DNA of 64,000 bases, taken from positions 48,169,639 to 48,233,638 of the forward strand of contig CM073595.1 in assembly GCA_037074705.1 (NCBI GenBank). Reading direction: 5' to 3'. Under the pieces are notes generated by a model. It made no database searches, had not been told where the DNA came from, and was given only the letters and a program-made list of their open reading frames with translations. The position numbers and the translations under genes were made by a program. Within the stretch, counting starts at the first letter, position 1; each line of letters starts with the position of its first letter. Positions 1-11,439 of the stretch are shown here, piece by piece. This DNA is from Zhengitettix transpicula (lineage: Eukaryota > Arthropoda > Insecta > Orthoptera > Tetrigidae).

Positions 1-169
1 CTGTTTTGTTCTACAACGACTGTAATTTAAAAAATTTTCGCTTGAGTGTTGTTACTATTACTTATATTCAACTTTACGTGTTGTACTGCTTGACTTCATT
101 AATAATGTTGCGATGTAAGTCGTAATTTCTGTATACGTGATGACATATTCTGCAGTGTATGACTTTTGA

Positions 170-250
170 TCATCGCGATTTATTGGATTATGTGATAAAA
201 TAAAATTTGAACCTGCATTTGAGTTCGGTGCTCGTACAGTTTGTGGCCGT
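170..250 (+). repeat. Dispersed repeat, copy 1
   Basis: The segment ending in gcatttgagttcggtg...cagtttg recurs in the same orientation near 60050-60112, differing at a minority of positions over about 60 bp. This is read directly by eye. The family is unknown. The rest of 1-1020 is AT-rich and shows no gene or repeat I can name. Confidence 0.55.
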
Positions 251-1020
251 CAGATAAAAGTGAACAGCGAAAAACCCAAAGTGGATCACAGTCCCATACT
301 TTTGACATTGTGTCCAGAGTTGATCGCCTATGCCTTGACTTCTGTACAGTACGGAATTATTGTGATTTGGGCCGTTCGATACCAAATAAGAACGCCTGAA
401 TTGGGAGGTGGGGATGATTTAAACTGGAAAGCAGAGATGTGTTCAGTTGTTTCCGTGTAAATGGGCAACTAGATACAGCGACCATCAGAGTCACCATCGC
501 ATTACATCTCCGTTCATTTCATTCTTACCGTTCCTGCATCCTTTCCAACGATGATTCCAAACCAACACAGAAAATGGCCGTTCTCAACTACAAATGAAAA
601 ACATTCGACATACGGCGTCAAACCAACACGCAAGTAAATTTCCTCCTTTCACGAAATTCAAATACAATTTTACACGTACGTCAAGTAAATTTCTTCGTCC
701 ACAGTTTTATTAATCTTTCTAGAAATCACAAAACCTGTAAGCTAAAATGTCAATCTACTTTACGCCGTCAGGGATATTGTTCAGGAAATTTTGCAGGTGA
801 GTAATCCATTGTTCGAGAAATACATCGTATTATGCGCAGCATGTAGTGAATTCTGAATAATAATTGCGACTAGTGTGCTAATAGATTCAAGAGTATTTGC
901 ATAATTCTAGTTATCGCGTGTGCATCTGAGCTGCGGTTTGCAAGTATACGTCCACACTTTTCAGTCCACAGTTTCACAACTTTAAAAGGACGAGTCTCTG
1001 ACGGACTGATAGCATTTATT

Positions 1021-1240
1021 ACCGAATAATAACAATTAAAGGAGGTGCGTTATTGCTTGTTGTTTACAAGCGTTGTATGGCAGATTCGCATATCAATGCA
1101 GCCATCCCATGAATATGCGCGCCAATCAAATCAGCGGAGCAACATGCAAATGCTGATATTGCCTCCTTCCATTTATTTTATTTACGCGGCTAATTCGCCG
1201 GCGTACTTTTATTTGCATCAAAAAATATCTGCGTGAAATT
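1021..1240. promoter_or_regulatory. Candidate conserved non-coding block with paired octamers
   Basis: This block is richer in complex sequence than its AT-rich surroundings. It holds a POU-type octamer ATGCAAAT at 1144-1151 and its inverse ATTTGCAT at 1211-1218, a forkhead-like TTGTTTAC near 1059, and Hox/Caudal-like TTTATTTTATTTACG near 1172. No reading frame is convincing (the 63-codon frame here looks accidental). A developmental enhancer is an inference; only conservation in related insects would show it. Confidence 0.3.
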
Positions 1241-2990
1241 GGATCTCTCGCTCTAACCAATTGCCACGGGAAGAAGTTTTGCTCAAACTCTGAAAATATC
1301 GGCTATCCGTGGATAAATTATTAAACGAATATGAACTAGTTCCCGTTCCTAGAAAACTATTTAAAATATCTATTCTTCCTGAAACATTATTACAATAAAT
1401 TATTAACTTTGTTATTAAAATTGAAAATGGTTTTCTATGAGGTCGAAACTGTCCAAGGTATAAATATTTATAATTAACACAAATTAGTTATAATGAATAC
1501 GGTTAACATAATATTAAATGCGTAATTACTGACTAATACCGGTAACGTCTAATATGAATGTTAGTAATTTAAAGATGTATGATGAAATAAAGTATTTACC
1601 GAATTAACTTCTTCTACTGCTAATTATTTAAGAAATACATATTAAAGTATAATCTATTTTGCGTATTGATTATTTTAGTTCTTAAAATTTCATTTATTTG
1701 AAGTGTTCACCTTAAGATGAATAAAGCGGCGAAAAGTACCATGAATTACAATTTACTCGTGGTTTATACACATTTAACTCGTCTAGCGAGAGAAGGAAAA
1801 ATAACAATTTAATGTATTCAAGCCAATTATTCATTCTAGACCTTTCCTCCTGTATCGTTCAAACAAATTACTATTCTGAGCTTTAGTGTACCTTTAGTTT
1901 TGAAGATGCAAATATTTATTGAAATTAAAATTCTGTACCTTGAGCACCCAACATATGTGAAATAAATATAAGTTGTGAAGCGAAACATGAAACTGATTTA
2001 AACGAATCGCATAAATGCAGTGTAAATTGCTTAATTTGTAGATCAGGTCGACCCACGAGACAAGGAAAAGCCTTTGGAGTTATTAATGGAGTCCCGGTAT
2101 AATCTGTATAGGATATAAAACCATTTTATAGATCAATGAACATCTAAAATTCAGTGAAAATATAGTCTCTTTCCTTTGAAGTTTTGTAATCAATTCTGGT
2201 TTGGATATATCGATTGGACATCCAGAGACCGGTAAATATTAGTCAATTTCCGGTTAATTAAAATTATTTATAAAAGTAACTAGTACAGGGATTTTAATTT
2301 CTTAATTTGAAAACAAATGTGATTTTTGATCGTTTAATTTAAAAAATTATTTAAAACATACTTGCAAAATTGTCGGAATTCTGAAAAATTAAATTAAGAG
2401 AATAAGAATTAAACAAATTAATATGAGCAGTTATTTAATGACCCAGCGTTATTTAAAGTTGCTAGTAGCATAATGCATTCCCTAACTATGGGTGCCACTT
2501 GGGTTACTATTTTTAAAATGCAACGACGTAAATCATAAAGAATGATAGATCGCCGCATTTTTCTACTGGTCTGGTATAAATACGTCTAGATACAATATGT
2601 CTGGGGTGATTCCTGACATCATCGGTGTAGATTCATGTACTGTGTACGGTCTCTCCGTCAGGACGCGGAAGGGATGTTACTCCGTACTTCTATCTGCAGT
2701 TTGCTCTCTCACACACAAATTATTGCATAATTATTTTTCACATTACGCGATTTAATTTTGTGGTCCGTTTGACAGATCACTTATGTGAAGGTTTCCAATT
2801 TTCTTAATAACGGAAAACATATCCTAATTTATAATTATACCTTTAAGCGTGTATGTATACTAACGAATTCTATAACATGAACTGTTAGCTGAATTTTATT
2901 GTATATAACAGAAAGCGTGAAAAATGGTGTTCCTGATGTATTGTCCTAACGTTCGAGTTATTTATAATAAATTAATCGACACATCCCTCC
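1241..2990. other. AT-rich DNA, nothing recognised
   Basis: Very AT-rich and dense in stop codons in all frames. No repeat, RNA gene or exon-like block was seen. Confidence 0.6.
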
Positions 2991-3460
2991 ACAAGCCAAC
3001 GTCCCATCTGTACCACAATCAATCAATACAGAGACGATAAAAGATTCAGCTCCAGAGAACAAGGCGCGCATCCTGAAAGCGTGCATAATTTCGGGGCGAA
3101 GGTCCTGAAGTCAAACACACGATGGTAAAAGGAACTGAATCGTCTCTGTCATAATACTATTTGCCGTGGAAATTTCATAAGCCACCTTGCCGGGTCTCTA
3201 GAGCAGCGAGGCATTAAGTAATGAGTCTACTTACTATTGTTAGGTGTTCGCCGGGAGGCGCCAGGCAAGTTAATCTTTCAGTCCTCACCGGCGTATTTCA
3301 TGTCTCACTGCCTCTTGGCAAGGCCAGTGAGACCAGCAATTTGCTGTAGTGACTTCTCCATTTCGCCTCAAGCAAATCTACTAGGCAGTCGTTGACTGAG
3401 CTGTTTCTCTTTTCAGTCATCACTCATACAAATCCTTCACTCAACGCTCAGACTGTTCCA
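2990..3460. other. Base-balanced block with a hairpin
   Basis: GC content rises compared with both flanks and the sequence is complex. It contains a perfect 9-bp inverted repeat, GTCTCACTG at 3302-3310 and CAGTGAGAC at 3325-3333, with a 14-nt loop. No ORF of note. It may be a conserved non-coding element or an old repeat. Confidence 0.3.
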
Positions 3461-5270
3461 TTCTGTGAAAACCCCCATTAGTATGGCACGTGGTTACTAT
3501 ACGTAATTTATCCGACATACACAAAAACAAATTCCTATAGATAAATAGTATTCTATTCAACCAATTTATCAAAGAAACAATCACACATTCGTAATACGAC
3601 AGTGGAAACATCGAACTGACGTGCGTACATTCTCATTTCTGAACAAAATGGTAATAGATTATGCTCTATGTTTTATTGTAATTTTCCACTAGTCTCTGTC
3701 CAATGCACTTTAATAAATCTACCTACCCAAAAAATGTCTCTACAAACATCACTGAAGTAAGGAATTCCCTTATCTGCAGCGACTTCTGCAAACAAAAGTG
3801 TTCCCACCGCGGGCTCGACAAAGAACGGTCATTGCCCATACACACACTCCAACTCCAGCTCAGACTACTAATTCAACATCAAAATGTTAACCTTCCAGAT
3901 GAAGCTGAGAATGACGGAATTAAGTAGGACAATTCACTTAGCTCTCATTCCTTATTCCTTTCCTCAACACAGTGTTTTCTTTGACAGTAATCTTGTTACC
4001 TCTCCAAAACAATATCCCTCATAGACTGCGGAACACGGAAAGTCTATTATTTGTTTCCTCTGCGTACTGAAACACCTGCAAAAGTAACTATGATTGTCGT
4101 CTTGTCAGAATGCTTGAAAAAAAAATCTTAATAAGCCATTTCTCCATAAAGGTTCCATTTAAATTAGTTCGTCCCTTTACTCAATCATTTTCCTATAATA
4201 CCACATTAAAAAGTCTTCTAACAAGCATGGATATTGTTTTCCATCAGTAGTTGTGAAAAACTGGGTTTCAATAATATTTCAGTAATAAGACCAAAAGGAC
4301 TGTAATGCAAGTCTCAATTCTTATTCATTTTTTAAAAAAATCTCAGTTATGTAATACAGAATAACAATTTCACTATCACAAATGTCATAACAATTTAAAA
4401 TAATTTAGGTGAGAATGCGAAAATTCGTAATTGCAAACAGCTTATATATGGCTTATATTCCTCTACAACTAGTTTACTTTTAATAAATGAAACATTCATG
4501 CATGGGTCATTTACACCGTATTTTAAAACCTGATTTGTATTTCCACTTGTTCGTCATTAAATTTAAGTGGTAGCAGACTGAAAAAAATATAGTGATCTAA
4601 ATTGCCGTTAGGCTTAACGAGAATATATTCAGTTAACATTACAAATATATAAAATTCTGAAAGCGAAATATTAATAACTTTTTAATTAAATCTCGCAAAT
4701 TTAGTTTTTGATACGATTTAAATTATTAAATTCCAAGATTTTTTTTCAAGTTCATATGTGGAAAAAACCGAAAATCTAAAAACGATAAAATTTTGCTAAA
4801 CAACTTATTTGTTAAGTATAACTTTTATCTTGTTCCTATTTTACGTGTATTTTTGTTCAAATCAAAAAAATTAAAATCATGTTCCCATTTCTTAACAACA
4901 TTATACAATGTAATAAAATTGATTCTTAATGGAGATAACACAATCGTTATTTAACATCATCCATAACTGTGTGAATGCAACAAACAAGTTTAAAGTAAGA
5001 AATTAAGAATATGCCGAATTACACGAAAAAAATCAAATTCGCCTCTCAATTTTTCATTTGTGTACTTCCTTGTACGTGTATGCTTAGGTACTTATATTAA
5101 TATATAACCAAAAAGACTTCATCCTTCCGGATTACAAATGATACCGCAAACGTTATTTTTACTGAAACTAACTAAAATATAGCTTCCACGAAGAAAAATT
5201 TGCAATCAGCAAAGATATACGTGTTATTTGGGTTTAGAGAATTGCCCTACTAACGAGATATAATTGGAAA
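3461..5270. other. AT-rich DNA, nothing recognised
   Basis: Long A and T runs and frequent stops. The 74-codon frame at 3703-3927 has no recognisable domain and is treated as chance. Confidence 0.6.
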
Positions 5271-5739
5271 CGTGGAAATGGGTCGTTAGAAAAGTGAGTG
5301 ACCTGCGAGAGACACACCGGATGCAAAGTTTGGCTTCTCTCCATTAGTATTTCAGGATTTCATTCCGGACGAGCGAAAATAGCCTTGCCAGTAATGTGAA
5401 GTGCACTCAGAGGTACTTATCGCGAGGCCGCTATAACGAACAGGGGTGATTTTGTATTCTAATGACGAGAGATGCTCTCGGGATACGTTAATCCCTCTCC
5501 ACGTCACTTCGTGCGAAACTTTTCGCCTGTTACAATGTACGAGCCTTTAGACCTGCTCCACAAAATGTTGCAAAGGGTTACTGCGGTTTCCTCGACGCGA
5601 CTATTGACAAGTATTGATCAGGTGATGACGAAGACGGACGAGTCCCCACCAGATTCTGAGGTGCCCATTCTTCGGAAGATCCACAATTTCCAGTGAACAA
5701 ATATTTAGAAACGACCCGCACGTCTATTCCAAATTCATT

Positions 5740-5760
5740 ACTCTTGAGGGGGGGGGGGAA
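5740..5760. repeat. Poly-G tract
   Basis: Eleven consecutive G residues on the plus strand, about 40 bp before a hammerhead-like motif. Other G or C runs of 9-12 lie near 9467, 21766, 56536 and 57305. Confidence 0.8.
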
Positions 5761-5801
5761 CGATAATAAATCAGTGATAAACAAAATTTAGGCAACATCT
5801 T

Positions 5802-5824
5802 CTGATGAAGCTGGAGAGCGAAAC
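5802..5824 (+). ncRNA. Hammerhead-ribozyme-like core
   Basis: CTGATGA at 5802-5808 is followed by a short stem II (GCT at 5810-5812 pairs with AGC at 5817-5819 around loop GGAG) and then GAAAC at 5820-5824. This matches the hammerhead core CUGANGA-stem II-GAAA. Stems I and III and the cleavage triplet were not resolved. No PLE protein remnant is recognised beside it, so it may be a solo tail. Activity is unproven. Confidence 0.45.
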
Positions 5825-6080
5825 AGGCATAAGGGATTCTGTAATCCGTTCTAAGTTTAAAAATTACAAAATGAAATGTGTAATATTTCTTGCCTCTTAT
5901 AACTTGGATTTGTTTAAATTCAGAGATGATATTTTCGGGTGTTCCGGTTTCCTGACCAACAGAAGACAGCTTGAGCTCATGCCTCGGGACTTCAATGCGA
6001 TGCAGCACAGCGACTTGACTGTACCAAGTAAGTCAGTATCCATTGTGCACTTTTCTGATTGTGTTGTGAACTAGTGCTCC

Positions 6081-8040
6081 TTTTTTCTGTTACTGCAAAA
6101 CCGAATTCTATCTCACAATTATTCTCTTCTCTGTACCAACGAACTATAAAATGAAATAATTAGTTTGATGTAGTTCTGAAAGTTTGCGACTGTTATCTAC
6201 AAATGGTTCGAAATATTTATCAACTATTTCCAGTACAAATCATTGTATCCACTATTGTGTTTGTGCCTTCTTGATGTCCGAGATGGGAAATTGTAGAATC
6301 TCGGTAAATTTACATTTAATATGAACACTAAGTATCATTTAGAATTTCTCTGCTGCATTAATGCCTATTTGAAAAATCATCCTTCTTTAACTAAATTTCC
6401 TTTACTAGAAGATGCTGTAGTCTCCATTGCACCATCTTCATCAAATCTTTCTCTATAGTTGCGGCCCCAGAAAAATCTAGCACATTGCCAAATATGAGAC
6501 CGGCAAAGCGAGCCAACGTCGACGTTGATGGTCTTCCGTTACATAGATTAAGGGTTATTTAAATTCGCCATTGATACAATGAATAACTTGAGTCGCCTCC
6601 AGAAGAAGTAAATGACAACACCGCAAAAACTCTTACTATCGTGGCTCCGATTGTGTATTTTCAATATTTCTATGACACCACTTTTCGAAAGGTTCTAGTT
6701 ACTTCCGTATAACTATGGCATAGGAACAGCATCAGCAATTACAAATTGCAACAAATTAATTTTTCACTATTTAATCTTCCTTTGTACTAAAGACTGTTAT
6801 TATTCTTTGTGCAGTATATCAAAATTTCCTCTGAAAAAATCTATTGTCATCAGCAAACCTGACAGCTGTGATTCGCTCTCCGTGTATTTAAAATATTTTT
6901 ATATTATTTTCCCTCGTCATAAAAATTTAACGAATGTGTAATCTGTAACGAGCCCAACACAAGAATCGGTTGGAACAAGCGATCTGTCAGCTAACGATGT
7001 TATCTTCTTCGAGTTTCTTTCGCTTCGTGTGTGGGAAATTAGACAAATTTCCGAAAATTTCAAGAATTTCAACAGGAGACTGGTGGAGTATTGAAGTAAA
7101 AGCCTTCATAAAATAATTTAATTTCGATCTAGGATTAAAGAATTATAATTTTATAGCTGACGGAAAAATCTGGTGCTTCAGATTGGGTTCGCTATTTTAA
7201 AGTTTTAACGTCTTAAAAATCTTTGGATGCTGCGGTAGAAACGAGCAACATTTTTTTTTTTTGGATGGTATACCGATCTTTGTGACTCCATCCTGGCTTC
7301 CAAATGTGCGAATTATGTTTGACGAGTGTCTCCGTGAGTGGCGCAGTTAGCTGAAGGTATTTTGAGCGCCAGAGTTTAACTTGTCGAACTGCAATGTACA
7401 GGCTGTCTGGAAACTGGCCAGGCTGGGTGTGGGAGCGGCCAATTACGAGAAGACCACAACTGATAGCAATAGTCACCGATGCGGAGTTTTACAGAATCTT
7501 ATAACACCCTTGATACTGATCTACTGCCACAGGTAGCCGATATTAATTCCGTGTGAATTTTTTTAAGAGAGACCAATTGTGACATAATTTTGGATCTAAC
7601 CCTGGACGTTTCGCTTTGTTCTTAAATCATTGATGAAACCTATTAAACAGAGGGAGTAAACAAAAGTCATCGTAGATACTCTGTGATATCTTCGAAGAAC
7701 GTTCATACAAATGTTTTCTGGTTTAAGTTAGTAATGGAAAAACACACGACCAGTGTGTGCATAGTGACTAAGTTTTCAAACATAATATAGTATGAAATAT
7801 AATTCTTTTTCAGTACACAAACTTGGGATCGTCATATTAAAAATCAACGATTAATTTATCGTGTGTTCCTTAACACAATTTTTTTCCTCTCATGCAGAAA
7901 AGAATCGTAGTTTCTCGCATTCAAATGTCATTTATAGCCGTAATATGGAATAGATTAATCTAATAAACCTTAATTAAACGAATAATCACAGAAAGTGCTC
8001 CTTATCAGTAAAGTTCATCCGGTAAAACTTTTCTGAGGGA
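6081..8040. other. Unique DNA, nothing recognised
   Basis: Mixed AT-rich sequence. The block around 7250-7480 is more balanced in base content and has an 87-codon minus-strand frame with no recognisable domain. No repeats were identified. Confidence 0.5.
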
Positions 8041-8400
8041 CTCCATTCCAGCCACTGATCATTGAGCAACCGAGATTACACAATTGACGCGTGTTTCAGC
8101 CAGTATCTCTTAATCTTTACCAACTTCTCTCCTTCACCTTTCACCCAGGATCCGAGCATTGGATGTTGTAGACATAGCGACGGTATCCAACGCGACGCCT
8201 TCCAAGTGTTCGCCTTCCTTCCAACTGGCCAATTTTTTTATTATTCCCAGGGCAATCCTCAGCGCTCGCTCCCACGTTCCGTGGCGTAAACAAATTTGTC
8301 TACGAGTATCCAGGTCATAAACCCCCTTTGTTTGAGAAATTCCGATCCGACTTTGTTGGCACTCCGTCATCCGACGGCCTTAAGGTGCCGTGGGAACTAA
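8041..8400. other. GC-balanced island with overlapping short frames
   Basis: A compact island of balanced base content holds open frames on both strands (plus 8062-8289, minus 8134-8370). The minus frame of 78 codons has a plausible amphipathic stretch (LRHGTWERALRIALG), but I recognise no family and both frames cannot easily be real. It could be an old exon or repeat remnant. Function unknown. Confidence 0.2.
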
Positions 8401-9412
8401 AACTACATTTCTACACATCTTTAGAACTAATTTCTTCCTTAGGTTATTTATTACACACCACACAGCTGACTGTAAACAGAATCTGTGCTTGGATTCTCAT
8501 GCCTGAAAACAGAGAAATTTTTATTTCCCGAACACTGGTTTGTAATCTGTTCAAAATACGCTCACAATTTCTCGATTACCTCAAGGATTATTTTTTTAAA
8601 AAAAATCGGCGAAACCTCTATGAATTTCACCTGGAAGCATTTCACGTTTAAATCGGACTGTGTGACGAAAGAAAACTGTTCTCACATTCAGATTAATAAT
8701 ATACACATGTATGGAAAATTAATAATTCATATTTAGTATAATATTAAATCACCGACGGAAATTGAGAGATATACTCTCAAAAAATGCAGATATCGTCACG
8801 TGTTTCATTGCCGATGGACTGCATTGTATTCAGTTCAAAATAAAATAATAGAACCCGAATGCCTGATGAGAATTCACCTGCGCTGATTTTTTGTTATTTA
8901 GAGCCACATCGAAACTTAAACCTATTATGGCTTCCGGAGAGTGGAATTTAAAACCGAATTGGACAAAACGAGATCAGGGATTATTCACAATCTATCTTTG
9001 ATGACGCTAAGGAAATTCAACGGAATAACGCCCTCATCAATAATACTGTCGTAATTATAAAATAAAGCGCTGGCATCAAACTGTTCCAGCGAACATTTCT
9101 AATGTGTTATATTGCGCAACGCACTTCAATAATTTCCTCTTTAAAAGAAAACCCGATATTATATAAAAAAAAACATTCAGGTCTCATCTCCATATTCAAA
9201 TATTTGCCTCATGGTTCTGTTTACGTTACACTTTGTTACAATATTTCAAAATCAGTAGCAGCATAAAAACGGAAATTGTAATGCAACGAAATACAAAATC
9301 TTGAGAGCAGCGGAATTTCTTATTGTACTAATTAGTTAGCATACGATGAATCTGATCTGTAATAGAGTCCATTAAACGATCTTAATTTAGAATAATGTTC
9401 TATTATATTCAT
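8401..9412. other. AT-rich DNA, nothing recognised
   Basis: Two overlapping frames near 8328-8736 look accidental: low-complexity composition and no domain. Confidence 0.5.
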
Positions 9413-10164
9413 TACTAGCTGGGTGCCCGGCGTTGCCCGAGATGTCATTTATCCATAACCCCCCCCCCCCATTTTTTTCATTATTTTTATGTAACGCAAC
9501 TCGACCTTAATCCCTAAATGTGTTATAGGCCAGGTTGCATTGTTTGAAAATTCACTAAATTAAATTAATAATGTGGTACTTAATTTAGTAATTTTCGAAA
9601 TTAAATAATTAATTTTTATTTAAATTAAAAACTATTTGTTTAATTTTATTTATTTTCTGCAAATCATTTTTTAAGCGGAATGATTTTGGCGTTCCAATAT
9701 TCATCTTCTTTGTATTCCGTAATTATTGTTTTAAAATCAATAATTACTATACTTACAAATATTACAAATGTAATATTATAGTCAATAGTTTTTTTTATTT
9801 GTTCCATAAGTTTTCAGATAATGTCCATATTTAATACCCATAAACACAATTAATTGTCTGTCTATAATATGAAAGAAAAAAAGTAGGTGTCTAATGCAAT
9901 TTTCGGCCAGTTCCCAATATTCACCTGCATTTCTTGATCTCATTTTAAAGATATGCATCTTAAACAAAATAACTGATAAATTTAACTTCCTAAATAACGC
10001 ACAGACTCTCACAACGGAAATAATTTTAATAAGAAAGACAGCTTTCCCGGTGTAAATTATTAACTAATTTTTCACAGCTACGCACCAGGTTCAGATATCG
10101 TTTTGTTGACGTTTCTGCCGGTCGTTCTCCACGGCTTGTGTGGCGCTGCGTGGCGTGTGCGAGG

Positions 10165-10197
10165 TTTATATAGTCGGACATGCTGCGACCTGATTGG
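10165..10197 (-). promoter_or_regulatory. Promoter-like module, left arm (CCAAT + TATA)
   Basis: On the minus strand, GCCAATCAGG (CCAAT at 10197-10193) is followed about 20 nt later by TATATAAA (10172-10165). The mirror arm repeats the same layout on the plus strand. It would drive leftward transcription away from the spacer. Confidence 0.45.
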
Positions 10198-10278
10198 CCG
10201 TTGAGGATCGCCTGACATTTACTACGCGACATGGAAAAACATGTGTCCTTCACGCTGTGGTCAGGCGATCCTCAGCGG

Positions 10279-10313
10279 CCAATCAGGTCGCAGCATGTCA
10301 GACACTATATATA
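10279..10313 (+). promoter_or_regulatory. Promoter-like module, right arm (CCAAT + TATA)
   Basis: CCAAT at 10279-10283 lies 22 nt before TATATATA at 10306-10313. About 30 nt past the start of the TATA box is CACACAGTC (10335-10343), a loose match to an arthropod initiator. It would drive rightward transcription. The match with the left arm suggests an element promoter rather than a host gene promoter. Confidence 0.45.
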
Positions 10314-10611
10314 CTCGCATACGTCACGCAGCGCCACACAGTCTTGAAGACAGCGGTGGACCCGCAGAAAAGTCAACTTCGAGAAATCTGCGCGTGGTGC
10401 GTAACCATGAAAAAATTATTAAACATATAAATTGTTACATTAGCAGACGATATCAGAATTTACCAATATGTCACATATAATGTGTCAATATTTAAATTCG
10501 AGATTAATTACACTGTGACCAAGCAGATATATTCAACGATCATAAAATAAAATCAAAACTGAGCAAACGTTGAAAACATCAAAACAAAAACCTTTATTTC
10601 ACTCAGACAGC

Positions 10612-10641
10612 CTGACGATGTTACAAATATGTACAGAAACG
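10612..10641 (+). ncRNA. Hammerhead-like core, weak
   Basis: CTGACGA at 10612-10618 and GAAACG at 10636-10641 bracket a 17-nt segment whose ends UGU and ACA can pair. The following text, ttttttgtgttgt, resembles the stretch after GAAACG in the other PLE tails. Stem II is only 3 bp, so this is the weaker end of the set. Confidence 0.35.
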
Positions 10642-11042
10642 TTTTTTGTGTTGTTAATTAAAGGATTTATGATTAATAATTATTTTAAATTATAAAAGAC
10701 GTCTGTTAATGACCGTTAAGGATGTTCATTGTTAAAAACAGACGTGAAAATAAAATATATGACTAATATTTCAGTATGAAGAGATGACAATTTGCAGAAA
10801 AACAAAATAAATTAATCCATTTAAAATAAATAAAGAATATTTATACAGATCAAAACATCATAGTTACACAGGTTTTTAAAAATATATATATGTCTGGTTC
10901 GACAGCTTAATTTTTTTAAATATAAAAATGTTAGTCGTAAGTGGGTTAGTGTTTCCTAAACCCTGTAACTTCTATTACAATTTTGCTTATAAGCTAAACT
11001 GGTTTCCCTCTTGATTAATTTATATATTAAGTTGGTTTCTAA

Positions 11043-11410
11043 AATGAAAAAAAAATTACGTCTGATTGACATAATAATGAATAAGAAAGATAGTCAATTC
11101 AGACATTAAAGGGTAATATAAATACAACACAACAACGTTTCTGGAATCCTTGTTCCTTTTGTCAGGTGCTAAGAAGAGCCTAGAGCGACACAACTGCACG
11201 CGTCAGTTGACAACACTCAAAAGCGACGAAAACGCAACGACAAAGGGACGGCAGACAATAAGGGAGTAACGACAATGAGAAAAACAGAAGGTTTAGCGTA
11301 ACAGTAAGGGATCGCAGCAATTGCTGAGTTTCACAGTATCTCTTTGTACATTAATTGCTGTGCGATCTTTGATTTAATGTGAATCATCTCTGACATGAGC
11401 CTGTAATTTT
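11043..11410 (-). mobile_element. Penelope-like element 3' tail
   Basis: Closely similar to 22852-23190, including the terminal acgtctgatt block, the hammerhead-like core, the caactgac/cagttg segment and the run encoding the last part of the endonuclease region. Strand is inferred from that copy, where the protein reads on the minus strand. Truncated at its 5' side near 11410, where the tandem array begins. Confidence 0.75.
11136..11165 (-). ncRNA. Hammerhead-like core in PLE tail
   Basis: Minus strand reads CTGACAA, then GGAA pairing with UUCC, then GAAACG. The core has one change (CUGACAA for CUGANGA), which should weaken catalysis. Confidence 0.5.
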
Positions 11411-11439
11411 TGTTTTATTTAAGAACTGTTTCTTTCTCG

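Larger units (their letters stand above)
10060..10425. repeat. Large imperfect palindrome from two inverted PLE-type termini
   Basis: The left arm (about 10060-10217) and the right arm (about 10260-10425) are inverted copies around a 42-bp spacer. The best-matched part is 10173-10217 against 10260-10303. The outer end of the left arm, read on the minus strand, ends in ttacaccgggaaagc, a motif also seen at 40500-40540 (minus) and 55700-55725 (plus). This ties the palindrome to PLE-type termini. Head-to-head copies are a known PLE arrangement. Confidence 0.7.

Noticed and set aside
5472..6074. Small genes on the plus strand near 5.5-6.1 kb
   Set aside because: Frames of 74 and 89 codons overlap opposite-strand frames, and none shows a domain or convincing codon bias; the second starts inside the hammerhead-like motif.
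8866..8890. Another hammerhead-like site (cctgatgagaattcacctg)
   Set aside because: CTGATGA is there, but no GAAA box or pairable stem II follows.
10026..10480. Paired small ORFs that look like related proteins
   Set aside because: Their likeness follows from the palindrome: the same nucleotides read from both arms. No sign of coding constraint.
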